A stretch of DNA of 48,222 nt from an uncultured Prevotella sp. (lineage in GTDB: Bacteria > Bacteroidota > Bacteroidia > Bacteroidales > Bacteroidaceae): the NCBI GenBank assembly GCA_900540885.1, contig UQHJ01000011.1:1-48222 (forward strand). Reading direction: 5' to 3'. Shown in pieces: positions 16,432 to 23,715 of this stretch. The notes under the pieces were generated by a model. That model saw only the letters and a program-made list of their open reading frames with translations, searched no databases and was not told the DNA's origin. Every line of letters begins with the position of its first letter. Position 1 is the first letter of the stretch. Both the position numbers and the translations under genes were made by a program.

Positions 16432-17706
16432 CTATTCGGTTGTTTGATTAGTATCAGTAAGAGGCAAGTCCAAAGTTATCCTCTTTGTGGCATTCTCTTT
16501 CTTCGCATCAACAACCTTTGCATAGATTTGAGTTGTACGTACATTGGTATGACCAAGCATCTTGCTGACGGTATAGATGTCTGTACCGCCCGCCAGTTGG
16601 AGCGTAGCATACGAGTGCCTGAAGCAATGGAAGGAGATATGCTTCTTTATTCCTGCTGCTTCGACCCATCTTTTGATAGGACGATTTATCCAAGATGGAG
16701 ATGGCAACCCTGCAAACACAAGTAAGTCTCCGTCTTGTCTTTCTCCGCAAAGTTGAAAGGCTTGTTCTGAGATAGGCATATACTCAACACCCTTTGTTTT
16801 CTGTTGCGTGAAATTCAAGCGGTAATTGCCGTTAAACATTTCCACTTCCGACCACTTCAACTTTTGAATGTCGCAATGGCGAATACCTGTGAGAGCAGAG
16901 AATAAGGCTGCACGTTTCAACAAAGGGTCGCATGGTGTTTGTGCCAAACGGTTCAGTTCTTCTACGGTCAAATACTCTCTACGGCTTTCCTGTTCTTGTA
17001 TGCCTTTTACCTTTGCCGATATGTCAATGGTTAGGTAGCCATCAATGAAAGCCTGTTTTAGTCCTGCCTTGAAAATGGCAAAGTAGGTAGAAGCGGTGTT
17101 CTGCGAAATAGTGCCAGACTTGTTGCCTCCTTGTGGAGCAGTCATCAAAAAGCGACGGAACGATTCTACTAATTTCATGTCAATGTCTGCAAACAAGATA
17201 GTATCGCCTTTGGCAAATATCTTCAACAACTCGCCTACACGCCTCCAGTTGACGATAATAGAGTCTGAACTATTGGCATGGCGAGTGTCGGCTACATTGG
17301 CAAAGTATTCAATGAAGTTGCAGCGTGAGCGTTCAAGCTGTTCTGCCTGTTCGTTTTCCTCTGCAGTATAGAGAGACGCATTATCGTATTCCTTTTGTCG
17401 CATATTCCTTACCTTGTCGGCATAGATACATGCCTCTTGGTCAAGTTGTGATTTGCACAGAATGATACCGTTCAAATCACGCTTGGGTTTGTAGGTGGTT
17501 TTGCCATCGGTACCAGTTCGGGCATTGCGTGACTTGTCGAATACAGGCGTAGTTATCGTGCGGTTCAGATACTCACGCAGTCTTTGGGGCTTGTCCTTTC
17601 CCGATTGGAACACAGGATAAGCCTCAATGTAAAGATACCATTCATCGTGATATTCCGACTTGCGGAGTTTTACCGTCACTCGTGTATGGGCTAATGCTTT
17701 CTTCAT
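16432..17706 (-). CDS. Tyrosine-family site-specific integrase
   Basis: The enzyme carries out integration and excision of the element. The catalytic set is visible: R276 ('TGIRHCD'), 'H360-C-F-R363', H386 ('LGHTNVRTT') and nucleophile Y395 ('QIYAKV'). Residues 1-100 form an arm-binding-like domain and 130-225 the SAM-like core-binding domain. The length of 424 residues is typical of Bacteroidetes integrases. It overlaps the upstream HTH/zinc gene by 4 nt (ATGA) and lies near the right att repeat, as expected. It is the only tyrosine recombinase seen here, so it is also a candidate for hsdS inversion, though many such switches use a separate enzyme. Confidence 0.92.
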   Translation of the reverse strand: MKKALAHTRVTVKLRKSEYHDEWYLYIEAYPVFQSGKDKPQRLREYLNRTITTPVFDKSRNARTGTDGKTTYKPKRDLNGIILCKSQLDQEACIYADKVRNMRQKEYDNASLYTAEENEQAEQLERSRCNFIEYFANVADTRHANSSDSIIVNWRRVGELLKIFAKGDTILFADIDMKLVESFRRFLMTAPQGGNKSGTISQNTASTYFAIFKAGLKQAFIDGYLTIDISAKVKGIQEQESRREYLTVEELNRLAQTPCDPLLKRAALFSALTGIRHCDIQKLKWSEVEMFNGNYRLNFTQQKTKGVEYMPISEQAFQLCGERQDGDLLVFAGLPSPSWINRPIKRWVEAAGIKKHISFHCFRHSYATLQLAGGTDIYTVSKMLGHTNVRTTQIYAKVVDAKKENATKRITLDLPLTDTNQTTE

Positions 17707-18263
17707 TGTTTTGCTCCTTTATATAGGTTGTCGATTTCTTTCTTGGGTACATACACATAGTTGCCTATCTGCCGTGTAGGGATAGAGTACTTGCGTATAT
17801 GCGCATACACCGTACTGTCATTGACCTTATATTTCTTGCTTATCTCCCCAATAGTATAGCAGTCCTTGGGTTCGAGGCTGTATAGTTTATTCACTTGCTT
17901 CGGCTTGTCCGTTGCTTTGGGGCGAAGAGGATAGAGTTTCGTCAGTTCCTCTTTGCTCACCCGTATTTGGTTCGTACCGAGATTGATGTGAGAAATCTGC
18001 CCTTTGCGTATAAGCCTGTAAAGAGTGAAACGACTGATACCAAACAAGGCGTATGCTTCCGTTACCTTGATATAGTCTTGTTCCTTTGGAATGTTCTTTA
18101 CCACTTTGTCAAGAAGTTTATTTCTTTCCTCCTCGTCATGCCTACGTTTCCATGCTATCTTGGAACATCTGGGCGAGCAGTACCAAGACTCTATAGTTTT
18201 AGCCATAAACTCCTCGCTGCACACCTGACACTTGCGTACTATTTGAAATTTCGATGCTGCCAT
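17703..18263 (-). CDS. Zinc-finger protein with two excisionase-type HTH domains
   Basis: An N-terminal 'CQVCSEEF...WYCSPRCS' zinc finger (about 12-34) is followed by two HTH_17/MerR-like modules ('YIKVTEAYALFGISRFTLYRLIRKGQI' and 'CYTIGEISKKYKVNDSTVYAHIRKYSI'), each ending in a 'V-K-E-E/P-K-K-E' wing. It is the gene nearest the right end of the element and is translationally coupled to the integrase through a 4-nt overlap. It is likely a recombination directionality factor or regulator of the integrase; a partner role in bending att DNA would fit the duplicated HTH. Confidence 0.75.
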   Translation of the reverse strand: MAASKFQIVRKCQVCSEEFMAKTIESWYCSPRCSKIAWKRRHDEEERNKLLDKVVKNIPKEQDYIKVTEAYALFGISRFTLYRLIRKGQISHINLGTNQIRVSKEELTKLYPLRPKATDKPKQVNKLYSLEPKDCYTIGEISKKYKVNDSTVYAHIRKYSIPTRQIGNYVYVPKKEIDNLYKGAKQ

Positions 18264-18395
18264 ATTTATTACCTTTTCTATATAATAACGTAGGAAACGT
18301 GCTTTTGTTGCACATTATCTACTATTTTGTTGCGTTACAAATATGGTACAAATATACAATAAAATAACGAGAAATAAGCATAGTCATCCGCAAGT

Positions 18396-18441
18396 GTTAA
18401 AAACGAAAATAGGGTGCAACTCATTGAATTACACCCTATTT
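18396..18441 (-). terminator. Terminator now serving dnaK, inside the element
   Basis: The stem AAATAGGGTG.../...CACCCTATTT (18407-18441) is followed on the minus strand by TTCGTTTTTAA. It lies about 30 nt past the dnaK stop codon but on the element side of the att core, so it appears to be supplied by the element in place of the displaced original at 1068-1110. Confidence 0.7.
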
Positions 18442-18471
18442 AGCTATTTATTATTATAGATGTTTATCTAT

Positions 18472-18492
18472 ACTTATTTCACTTCCTCGAAG
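18472..18492. repeat. attR-like direct repeat at the dnaK 3' end
   Basis: This is the second copy of the 21-bp repeat found at 1152-1172 (19/21 match). It contains the F-E-E-V-K-stop codons of dnaK, so integration leaves DnaK full length. Confidence 0.75.
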
Positions 18493-20405
18493 TCAGCGTC
18501 TTGGATGTCGTCGTTCTTATCAGAAGAACTTTGTTGAGCACCTGCGCCTGCACCAGGTTGACCACCTTGGAAGCCTGCGCCTGCACCAGGTTGTGCACCT
18601 GCTTGGCTGTACATCTCTGCACTAGCGGCTTGCCATGCATTGTTGAGTTCAGCCTTGGCAGCATCAATGGCTGCGATGTCTTGTGACTTGTGAGCTTCCT
18701 TCAACTTGTTCAAGGCAGCTTCGATAGGAGCCTTCTTGTCAGCAGAGAGCTTGTCGCCTAATTCCTTCAACTGATTTTCAGTCTGGAAGATCATTGAATC
18801 GGCCTCATTGATCTTGTCAACGCGCTCGCGTTCCTTCTTATCAGCCTCAGCGTTAGCTTGAGCCTCAGCCTTCATGCGGTTAATTTCGTCCTCTGAAAGG
18901 CCGCTTGATGCTTCGATACGAATGGTCTGTTCCTTACCCGTTGCCTTATCCTTAGCCGAAACCTTGAGGATACCATTGGCATCAATGTCGAAGGTAACTT
19001 CAATCTGAGGCACACCACGACGTGCAGGAGCAATACCTGCGAGGTTGAAACGGCCAATGCTCTTATTGTCGCGAGCGAACTGACGTTCACCTTGGAGCAC
19101 GTGGATAGTTACTTCAGGCTGGTTGTCTTCAGCGGTTGAGAATACTTGGCTCTTCTTGCAAGGAATGGTAGAGTTGGCATCAATCAATTTCGTCATTACG
19201 CCACCAAGTGTCTCGATACCGAGTGAAAGAGGAGTAACGTCGAGCAATACGATGTCGCCCACACCGCTCTCTTTGTTCAAGATAGCACCTTGAATAGCAG
19301 CACCTACTGCTACTACTTCATCAGGGTTAACGCCCTTAGAGGGAGCCTTGCCAAAGAAGTCTTGTACTAACTGCTGAACGGCAGGAATACGTGTAGAACC
19401 ACCTACGAGGATTACTTCGTCAATGTCAGAGATAGAAAGACCTGCACCCTTCAAGGCAGCTTCACAAGGAGTCTTACAAGCTTCGATTAAGCTGTGAGCC
19501 AATTGCTCAAACTTAGCACGAGTCAAAGTCTTAACCAAGTGCTTAGGCATACCGTCTACAGAAGTGATGTAGGGGAGGTTGATCTCAGTCGTAGTGGAAC
19601 TTGAAAGTTCGATCTTAGCCTTTTCTGCAGCTTCCTTCAAGCGTTGCATAGCCATGGGGTCCTTTGAAAGGTCAGCACCCTCATCGTTCTTAAACTCGTT
19701 GATCAACCATTCGATGATTACGTGGTCGAAGTCATCACCACCGAGGTGAGTATCACCATTGGTTGAGAGTACTTCGAATACGCCACCACCAAACTCAAGG
19801 ATAGAGATATCAAACGTACCACCACCGAGGTCGAATACGGCAATCTTCATATCCTTATTGGCTTTGTCAATACCATAAGCCAAGGCAGCTGCAGTAGGTT
19901 CGTTAACGATACGCTTTACGTCAAGGCCTGCGATCTGACCAGCTTCCTTTGTAGCCTGACGTTGTGAGTCAGAGAAGTAAGCAGGTACGGTGATTACGGC
20001 TTCGGTTACTTCCTGTCCGAGGTAGTCTTCAGCCGTCTTCTTCATCTTCTGAAGGATCATAGCAGAGATTTCCTGCGGTGTGTACTGACGACCGTCTACT
20101 TCAACGCGAGCGGTGTTGTTTTCACCACGAACTACCTTGTAAGGCATACGTGCAATTTCCTTTTGCACTTGGTCGTAGTTCTCACCCATAAAACGCTTGA
20201 TAGAGTAGATGGTGCGCAAGGGGTTGGTAACGGCTTGACGCTTAGCAGGGTCGCCCACCTTACGTTCGCCACCTTCAACAAAGGCTACTACTGAAGGTGT
20301 AGTGCGCTTACCTTCGCTATTAGCGATAACGGTAGGTTCGTTACCTTCAAATACTGATACACAACTATTCGTTGTACCTAAGTCAATACCAATAATCTTT
20401 CCCAT
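18474..20405 (-). CDS. dnaK: Chaperone protein DnaK (Hsp70)
   Basis: The ATP-dependent chaperone has 643 residues, starting at 'MGKIIGIDLGTTNSCV'. The nucleotide-binding domain has the phosphate motifs 'IDLGTTNS', 'VFDLGGGTFD' and 'VILVGGSTRIP'. The substrate-binding domain follows ('DVTPLSLGIETLGG') and the helical lid ends in a glycine/alanine/glutamine-rich linker and 'EEVK'. A further 62 codons upstream are open but unlike DnaK and are rejected. The final codons coincide with the att site of the mobile element, which regenerates them. No grpE or dnaJ lies beside it. Confidence 0.97.
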   Translation of the reverse strand: MGKIIGIDLGTTNSCVSVFEGNEPTVIANSEGKRTTPSVVAFVEGGERKVGDPAKRQAVTNPLRTIYSIKRFMGENYDQVQKEIARMPYKVVRGENNTARVEVDGRQYTPQEISAMILQKMKKTAEDYLGQEVTEAVITVPAYFSDSQRQATKEAGQIAGLDVKRIVNEPTAAALAYGIDKANKDMKIAVFDLGGGTFDISILEFGGGVFEVLSTNGDTHLGGDDFDHVIIEWLINEFKNDEGADLSKDPMAMQRLKEAAEKAKIELSSSTTTEINLPYITSVDGMPKHLVKTLTRAKFEQLAHSLIEACKTPCEAALKGAGLSISDIDEVILVGGSTRIPAVQQLVQDFFGKAPSKGVNPDEVVAVGAAIQGAILNKESGVGDIVLLDVTPLSLGIETLGGVMTKLIDANSTIPCKKSQVFSTAEDNQPEVTIHVLQGERQFARDNKSIGRFNLAGIAPARRGVPQIEVTFDIDANGILKVSAKDKATGKEQTIRIEASSGLSEDEINRMKAEAQANAEADKKERERVDKINEADSMIFQTENQLKELGDKLSADKKAPIEAALNKLKEAHKSQDIAAIDAAKAELNNAWQAASAEMYSQAGAQPGAGAGFQGGQPGAGAGAQQSSSDKNDDIQDADFEEVK

Positions 20406-20638
20406 TTTGTATATTCTTTTTTTATTATTATTCAATTTAGTTAGATTGTGCAACGGCTTGTTCAGCGCGTTACGCTCTATAATATGCAAGGCGCGTGCCA
20501 AACTTTTTAAGCAGGAAAGAAATATTCTAAATATTGACTTACATATAATAGGTATATAAACAGACTGCCACAATTGTGACACTCTTGTCATATTGAGTGA
20601 AGTTGTTTAGATTGCAGTTTATCCCCCACCCCATGCAA

Positions 20639-20685
20639 AAATCCCCTTACCTCTGTCACATAACGACTTGGAGGTAAGGGGATTT
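20639..20685 (-). terminator. Terminator of the fumarase gene
   Basis: Perfect 15-bp arms (AAATCCCCTTACCTC and GAGGTAAGGGGATTT) are followed on the minus strand by TTTTTG, about 40 nt past the fumarase stop. Confidence 0.85.
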
Positions 20686-20724
20686 ATGTAATGGTCTTAA
20701 CTTTTGCCACTAAGGCTTGTGTTA

Positions 20725-22371
20725 TTAATGGCAGCAAGTGCAGGGCTTGAGTTGCTTGAAGAAGTCATTTCCCTTGTCATCTACGAGAATAAAGGCGGGG
20801 AAGTCTTCTACCGTAATTTTCCAAATGGCTTCCATACCCAACTCGGGATACTCTACGCACTCAATGCTCTTAATAGAACTTTGTGAAAGTACAGCAGCTA
20901 CGCCACCGATTGTACCCAAATAGAAGCCTCCGTGCGCTTTGCAGGCTTCGGTTACGATGTCGCCACGATTACCCTTGGCAATCATTACGAGCGAACCGCC
21001 GTGTGATTGGAATTCGTCCACATAGGGGTCCATACGGTTGGCCGTAGTCGGACCCATTGAGCCACAAGGATAGCCCTCTGGAGTCTTAGCAGGTCCTGCA
21101 TAAAGGATGGGGTGATCTTTGAAGTATTGTGGGAGGTCTTCACCGGCATCAAGGCGAGCCTTGAGTTTGGCATGGGCAATGTCGCGCGCTACAATGATTG
21201 TACCCTTTAGACTTACACGTGTACTTACTGGATACTTGGTCAACTCTGTGCGTACAGCATCGATACCCTTGTCAAGGTCGATTTCAATTCCCTTACCGCC
21301 TTCGCCCGGATTGCGAAGTTCTTCGGGTATAAGTTCTGTAGGATTCTCATCCATCTTCTCCAACCAAATGCCGTCTTTGTTAATCTTGGCCTTGATGTTA
21401 CGATCGGCAGAGCAACTTACGCCCATACCAATGGGGCAACTTGCACCGTGACGAGGCAGTCGAATGACGCGAATATCGTGTGCCAAGTACTTACCACCAA
21501 ATTGTGCGCCAAGACCGATCTTATGAGCTTCATGTAAGAGCTTTTCTTCTAAGTCAATGTCGCGGAAGGCACGACCTGTCTCGTCGCCCGTTGTGGGTAG
21601 ATTGTCGTAATATTTGATAGATGCCAACTTAACCGTAAGCAAGTTCTTTTCAGCACTTGTTCCGCCAATTACGAAGGCAATGTGATAAGGAGGACAAGCA
21701 GCAGTACCAAGGCTCTTCATCTTCTCTACCAAGAAGGGGAGTAATGTTCCTTCGTTTTGGATCGTAGCTTTGGTCATGGGGTAGAAGTAGGTCTTGTTAG
21801 CTGAGCCACCCCCCTTTGCTACCATTACGAAGCGATATTCGTCGCCTTCAACGGCTTCAATGTCAATCTGTGCGGGGAGGTTGCAACGCGTGTTTACCTC
21901 ATCGTACATATTGAGCGGCGCATTTTGTGAATAGCGAAGGTTGTCTTGTGTATAAGTGTTATAAACGCCAAGGCTGAGTGCCTCTTCGTCTTCGAAGTCA
22001 GTCCACACACGCTGCCCCTTTTCGCCATGGATAATAGCCGTACCCGTATCTTGGCAGAAGGGAAGAATGCCCTTTACGGCAGTCTCAGCATTGCGAAGGA
22101 ATTGCAATGCTACATACTTATCATTTTCTGAAGCTTCGGGGTCAGAAAGTATCTTAGCCACCTGAAGGTTGTGCTCACGACGGAGCATAAACTCTACATC
22201 GTGAAAGGCTTGTTGTGCCAACTGGGTGAGGGCTTCCTTCGAAACCTTCAAGATTGTTTTACCTTCAAATTCGCCTGTACTGACGCCTTCTTTGCCAATT
22301 AAGCGATATTCAGTAGTGTCCTTGCCCAATTGGAACATAGGAGCATACTTGAACTCTGGAGTTGTAGCCAT
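20725..22371 (-). CDS. Class I fumarate hydratase (4Fe-4S)
   Basis: The enzyme interconverts fumarate and malate in the reductive branch of the TCA pathway used by Bacteroidales to make succinate and propionate. Three cysteines suited to bind the 4Fe-4S cluster are in the family motifs: C106 ('PFCQDTGT'), C226 ('AACPPYH') and C312 ('SCPIGMGVSC'). The 548-residue length and the C-terminal 'GPTTANRMDPYVDEF' beta domain match the one-polypeptide FumA/FumB type. It has its own promoter and terminator and so is a single-gene transcript. Confidence 0.95.
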   Translation of the reverse strand: MATTPEFKYAPMFQLGKDTTEYRLIGKEGVSTGEFEGKTILKVSKEALTQLAQQAFHDVEFMLRREHNLQVAKILSDPEASENDKYVALQFLRNAETAVKGILPFCQDTGTAIIHGEKGQRVWTDFEDEEALSLGVYNTYTQDNLRYSQNAPLNMYDEVNTRCNLPAQIDIEAVEGDEYRFVMVAKGGGSANKTYFYPMTKATIQNEGTLLPFLVEKMKSLGTAACPPYHIAFVIGGTSAEKNLLTVKLASIKYYDNLPTTGDETGRAFRDIDLEEKLLHEAHKIGLGAQFGGKYLAHDIRVIRLPRHGASCPIGMGVSCSADRNIKAKINKDGIWLEKMDENPTELIPEELRNPGEGGKGIEIDLDKGIDAVRTELTKYPVSTRVSLKGTIIVARDIAHAKLKARLDAGEDLPQYFKDHPILYAGPAKTPEGYPCGSMGPTTANRMDPYVDEFQSHGGSLVMIAKGNRGDIVTEACKAHGGFYLGTIGGVAAVLSQSSIKSIECVEYPELGMEAIWKITVEDFPAFILVDDKGNDFFKQLKPCTCCH

Positions 22372-22411
22372 ATTGATTGTTATATAATTGTGTTATTGTT
22401 AATTGCTCTTG

Positions 22412-22419
22412 CAAAGATA
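22412..22419 (-). promoter_or_regulatory. -7 box of the fumarase gene
   Basis: TATCTTTG on the minus strand lies about 40 nt before the fumarase ATG. The -33 region is A/T-rich without a clear TTG. Confidence 0.6.
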
Positions 22420-22622
22420 GTGTAAGGTTAGCGCTTTAAAAAGAAAAATGCAATTTTTATTTTCGGTTCTAACATAAATGGACATCAACACATAATTAGC
22501 AAAAAAGAATTGAACTTAAACGTTAACTATTCATGTCACGCGCTTCGCGCTTTGTTCTGAACATTAATTATCATCAATTATCCATTAATTACGTCCATTC
22601 ATCTTTTTCGCTAACTATTTCG

Positions 22623-23627
22623 TTAATGCTCATTCATGTTATCCACCACTTTGTCTGCCCCTGCAGTAAGGAGTTGTTCGGGTGTATGGTTTCCCCAACT
22701 AACACCAATGCAACAACCTGCATGAGCACGCCTACCCATTTCGATGTCGTAAGTAGTGTCACCTATCACAGTAGTATCTGACGGAAGAACATTCATTACT
22801 TGGCAGAGATGAAGCACAGGAGTAGGATCGGGCTTATGCGTATGAACGTCCTCACACGCCACAATGTAGTCTATAAGATGACGAATGCCTAACTTACGAC
22901 AAAGTTCATCGACCGACTGATGACCTCGACTGGTGGCAATAGTTACGTACATTCCTGCCTCACGTTGGCGAAGCATCTCATCAGCTATGCCTTCAAATAG
23001 GGTTACATTGGCCGTACCCCTCTGTTCAAACAACACGCGATAAAGTTCTGTGGCTTGCTTCACTTCTTCACTGTCCAATGGCAAGTGTGCCAACTGAGCG
23101 ATGCTATTGAGCAAGGGCAGCCCAATAGTCGCACAGATAGCAGACGGCGTTGGAATTGGGAAGGACATACGTTCGAATGTAGCCGTCATCGTAGCGACAA
23201 TACCCTTTGCTGTATCGGCTATGGTGCCGTCAAAGTCCCAAACTACCATTTCACGACGCTGGCTGTAAGCAATGCTTACTCCTTGTCCGTCAAAGCCCGC
23301 TATAGGGGGCATACACTTTGTCACCTTTACGTCAACCTGACGCAATAAGCTAAAGTGACGAAGCAACGAGTGAGCTATGCGAGCAGCCAGGGCTTCCAGT
23401 AGTTGTGTAGGACGTTGCATCTCACACCTCACGAGGTCGTACACTTCGGCATAATTAACCGTCCCTGCCAAGTCATCATGATAGAGGGCTTGGTGGGCAT
23501 CTTTTGTATCTATATATAATAAGAGTGAGAGACGATACTCTCCCCCCATCTCTCGTTCTTGCGGCAATACACCATGATAGGCGTAAAACCGCATCTCAGG
23601 CATTGATATTTGTAGCATTTGTTTCAT
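22623..23627 (-). CDS. folB: Dihydroneopterin aldolase fused to a HAD-family phosphatase
   Basis: Residues 1-120 are a dihydroneopterin aldolase (FolB): 'FYAYHGVLPQEREMGGEY' contains the tyrosine and glutamate of the pterin site and 'VKVTKCMPPI' the lysine K104. Residues 127-334 are a HAD hydrolase with all four motifs: 'VVWDFDGTIADT' (D131, D133), 'IATSRG', 'HKPDP' and 'VIGDTTYDIEMG', with a cap between motifs I and II as in Gph-type phosphatases. FolB cleaves dihydroneopterin in folate synthesis; the fused phosphatase could remove the last phosphate of dihydroneopterin phosphate. It is the last gene after yfcE-like and nrdJ, 88 nt downstream of nrdJ. Confidence 0.88.
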   Translation of the reverse strand: MKQMLQISMPEMRFYAYHGVLPQEREMGGEYRLSLLLYIDTKDAHQALYHDDLAGTVNYAEVYDLVRCEMQRPTQLLEALAARIAHSLLRHFSLLRQVDVKVTKCMPPIAGFDGQGVSIAYSQRREMVVWDFDGTIADTAKGIVATMTATFERMSFPIPTPSAICATIGLPLLNSIAQLAHLPLDSEEVKQATELYRVLFEQRGTANVTLFEGIADEMLRQREAGMYVTIATSRGHQSVDELCRKLGIRHLIDYIVACEDVHTHKPDPTPVLHLCQVMNVLPSDTTVIGDTTYDIEMGRRAHAGCCIGVSWGNHTPEQLLTAGADKVVDNMNEH

Positions 23628-23715
23628 AAACTACAATTTAGAAATGGACAAAAAATGAACATTAACGAAATCATTAACAAAAACATTAATGATGCGTTAA
23701 TGCTCATTTATGTTC

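Larger units (their letters stand above)
1152..18492. mobile_element. Integrative mobilizable element in the 3' end of dnaK, carrying a type I R-M system
   Basis: The element is bounded by direct repeats of the dnaK 3' end. A tyrosine integrase and HTH proteins lie next to the right end, and a MobA-like protein, relaxase, primase-like protein and DUF3987 ATPase are inside. There is no conjugative transfer (Tra) apparatus, so it should need a helper element to move. The cargo is a type I restriction-modification operon with two additional nuclease-like genes and an invertible hsdS. The short 12-mer TGGTACAAATAT occurs just inside both ends (1210-1221 and 18344-18355), possibly as integrase arm sites. 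Confidence 0.75.

Noticed and set aside
18301..18360. Repeat TGGTACAAATAT as the main att core instead of the dnaK repeat
   Set aside because: It is only 12 bp, lies inside both ends, and the dnaK 3'-end duplication explains both junctions better; it may be an arm site.
20575..20606. CIRCE-like heat-shock operator upstream of dnaK (CACTC and GAGTG)
   Set aside because: The arms are only five bases and the spacer is ten, not the expected nine; no HrcA evidence.
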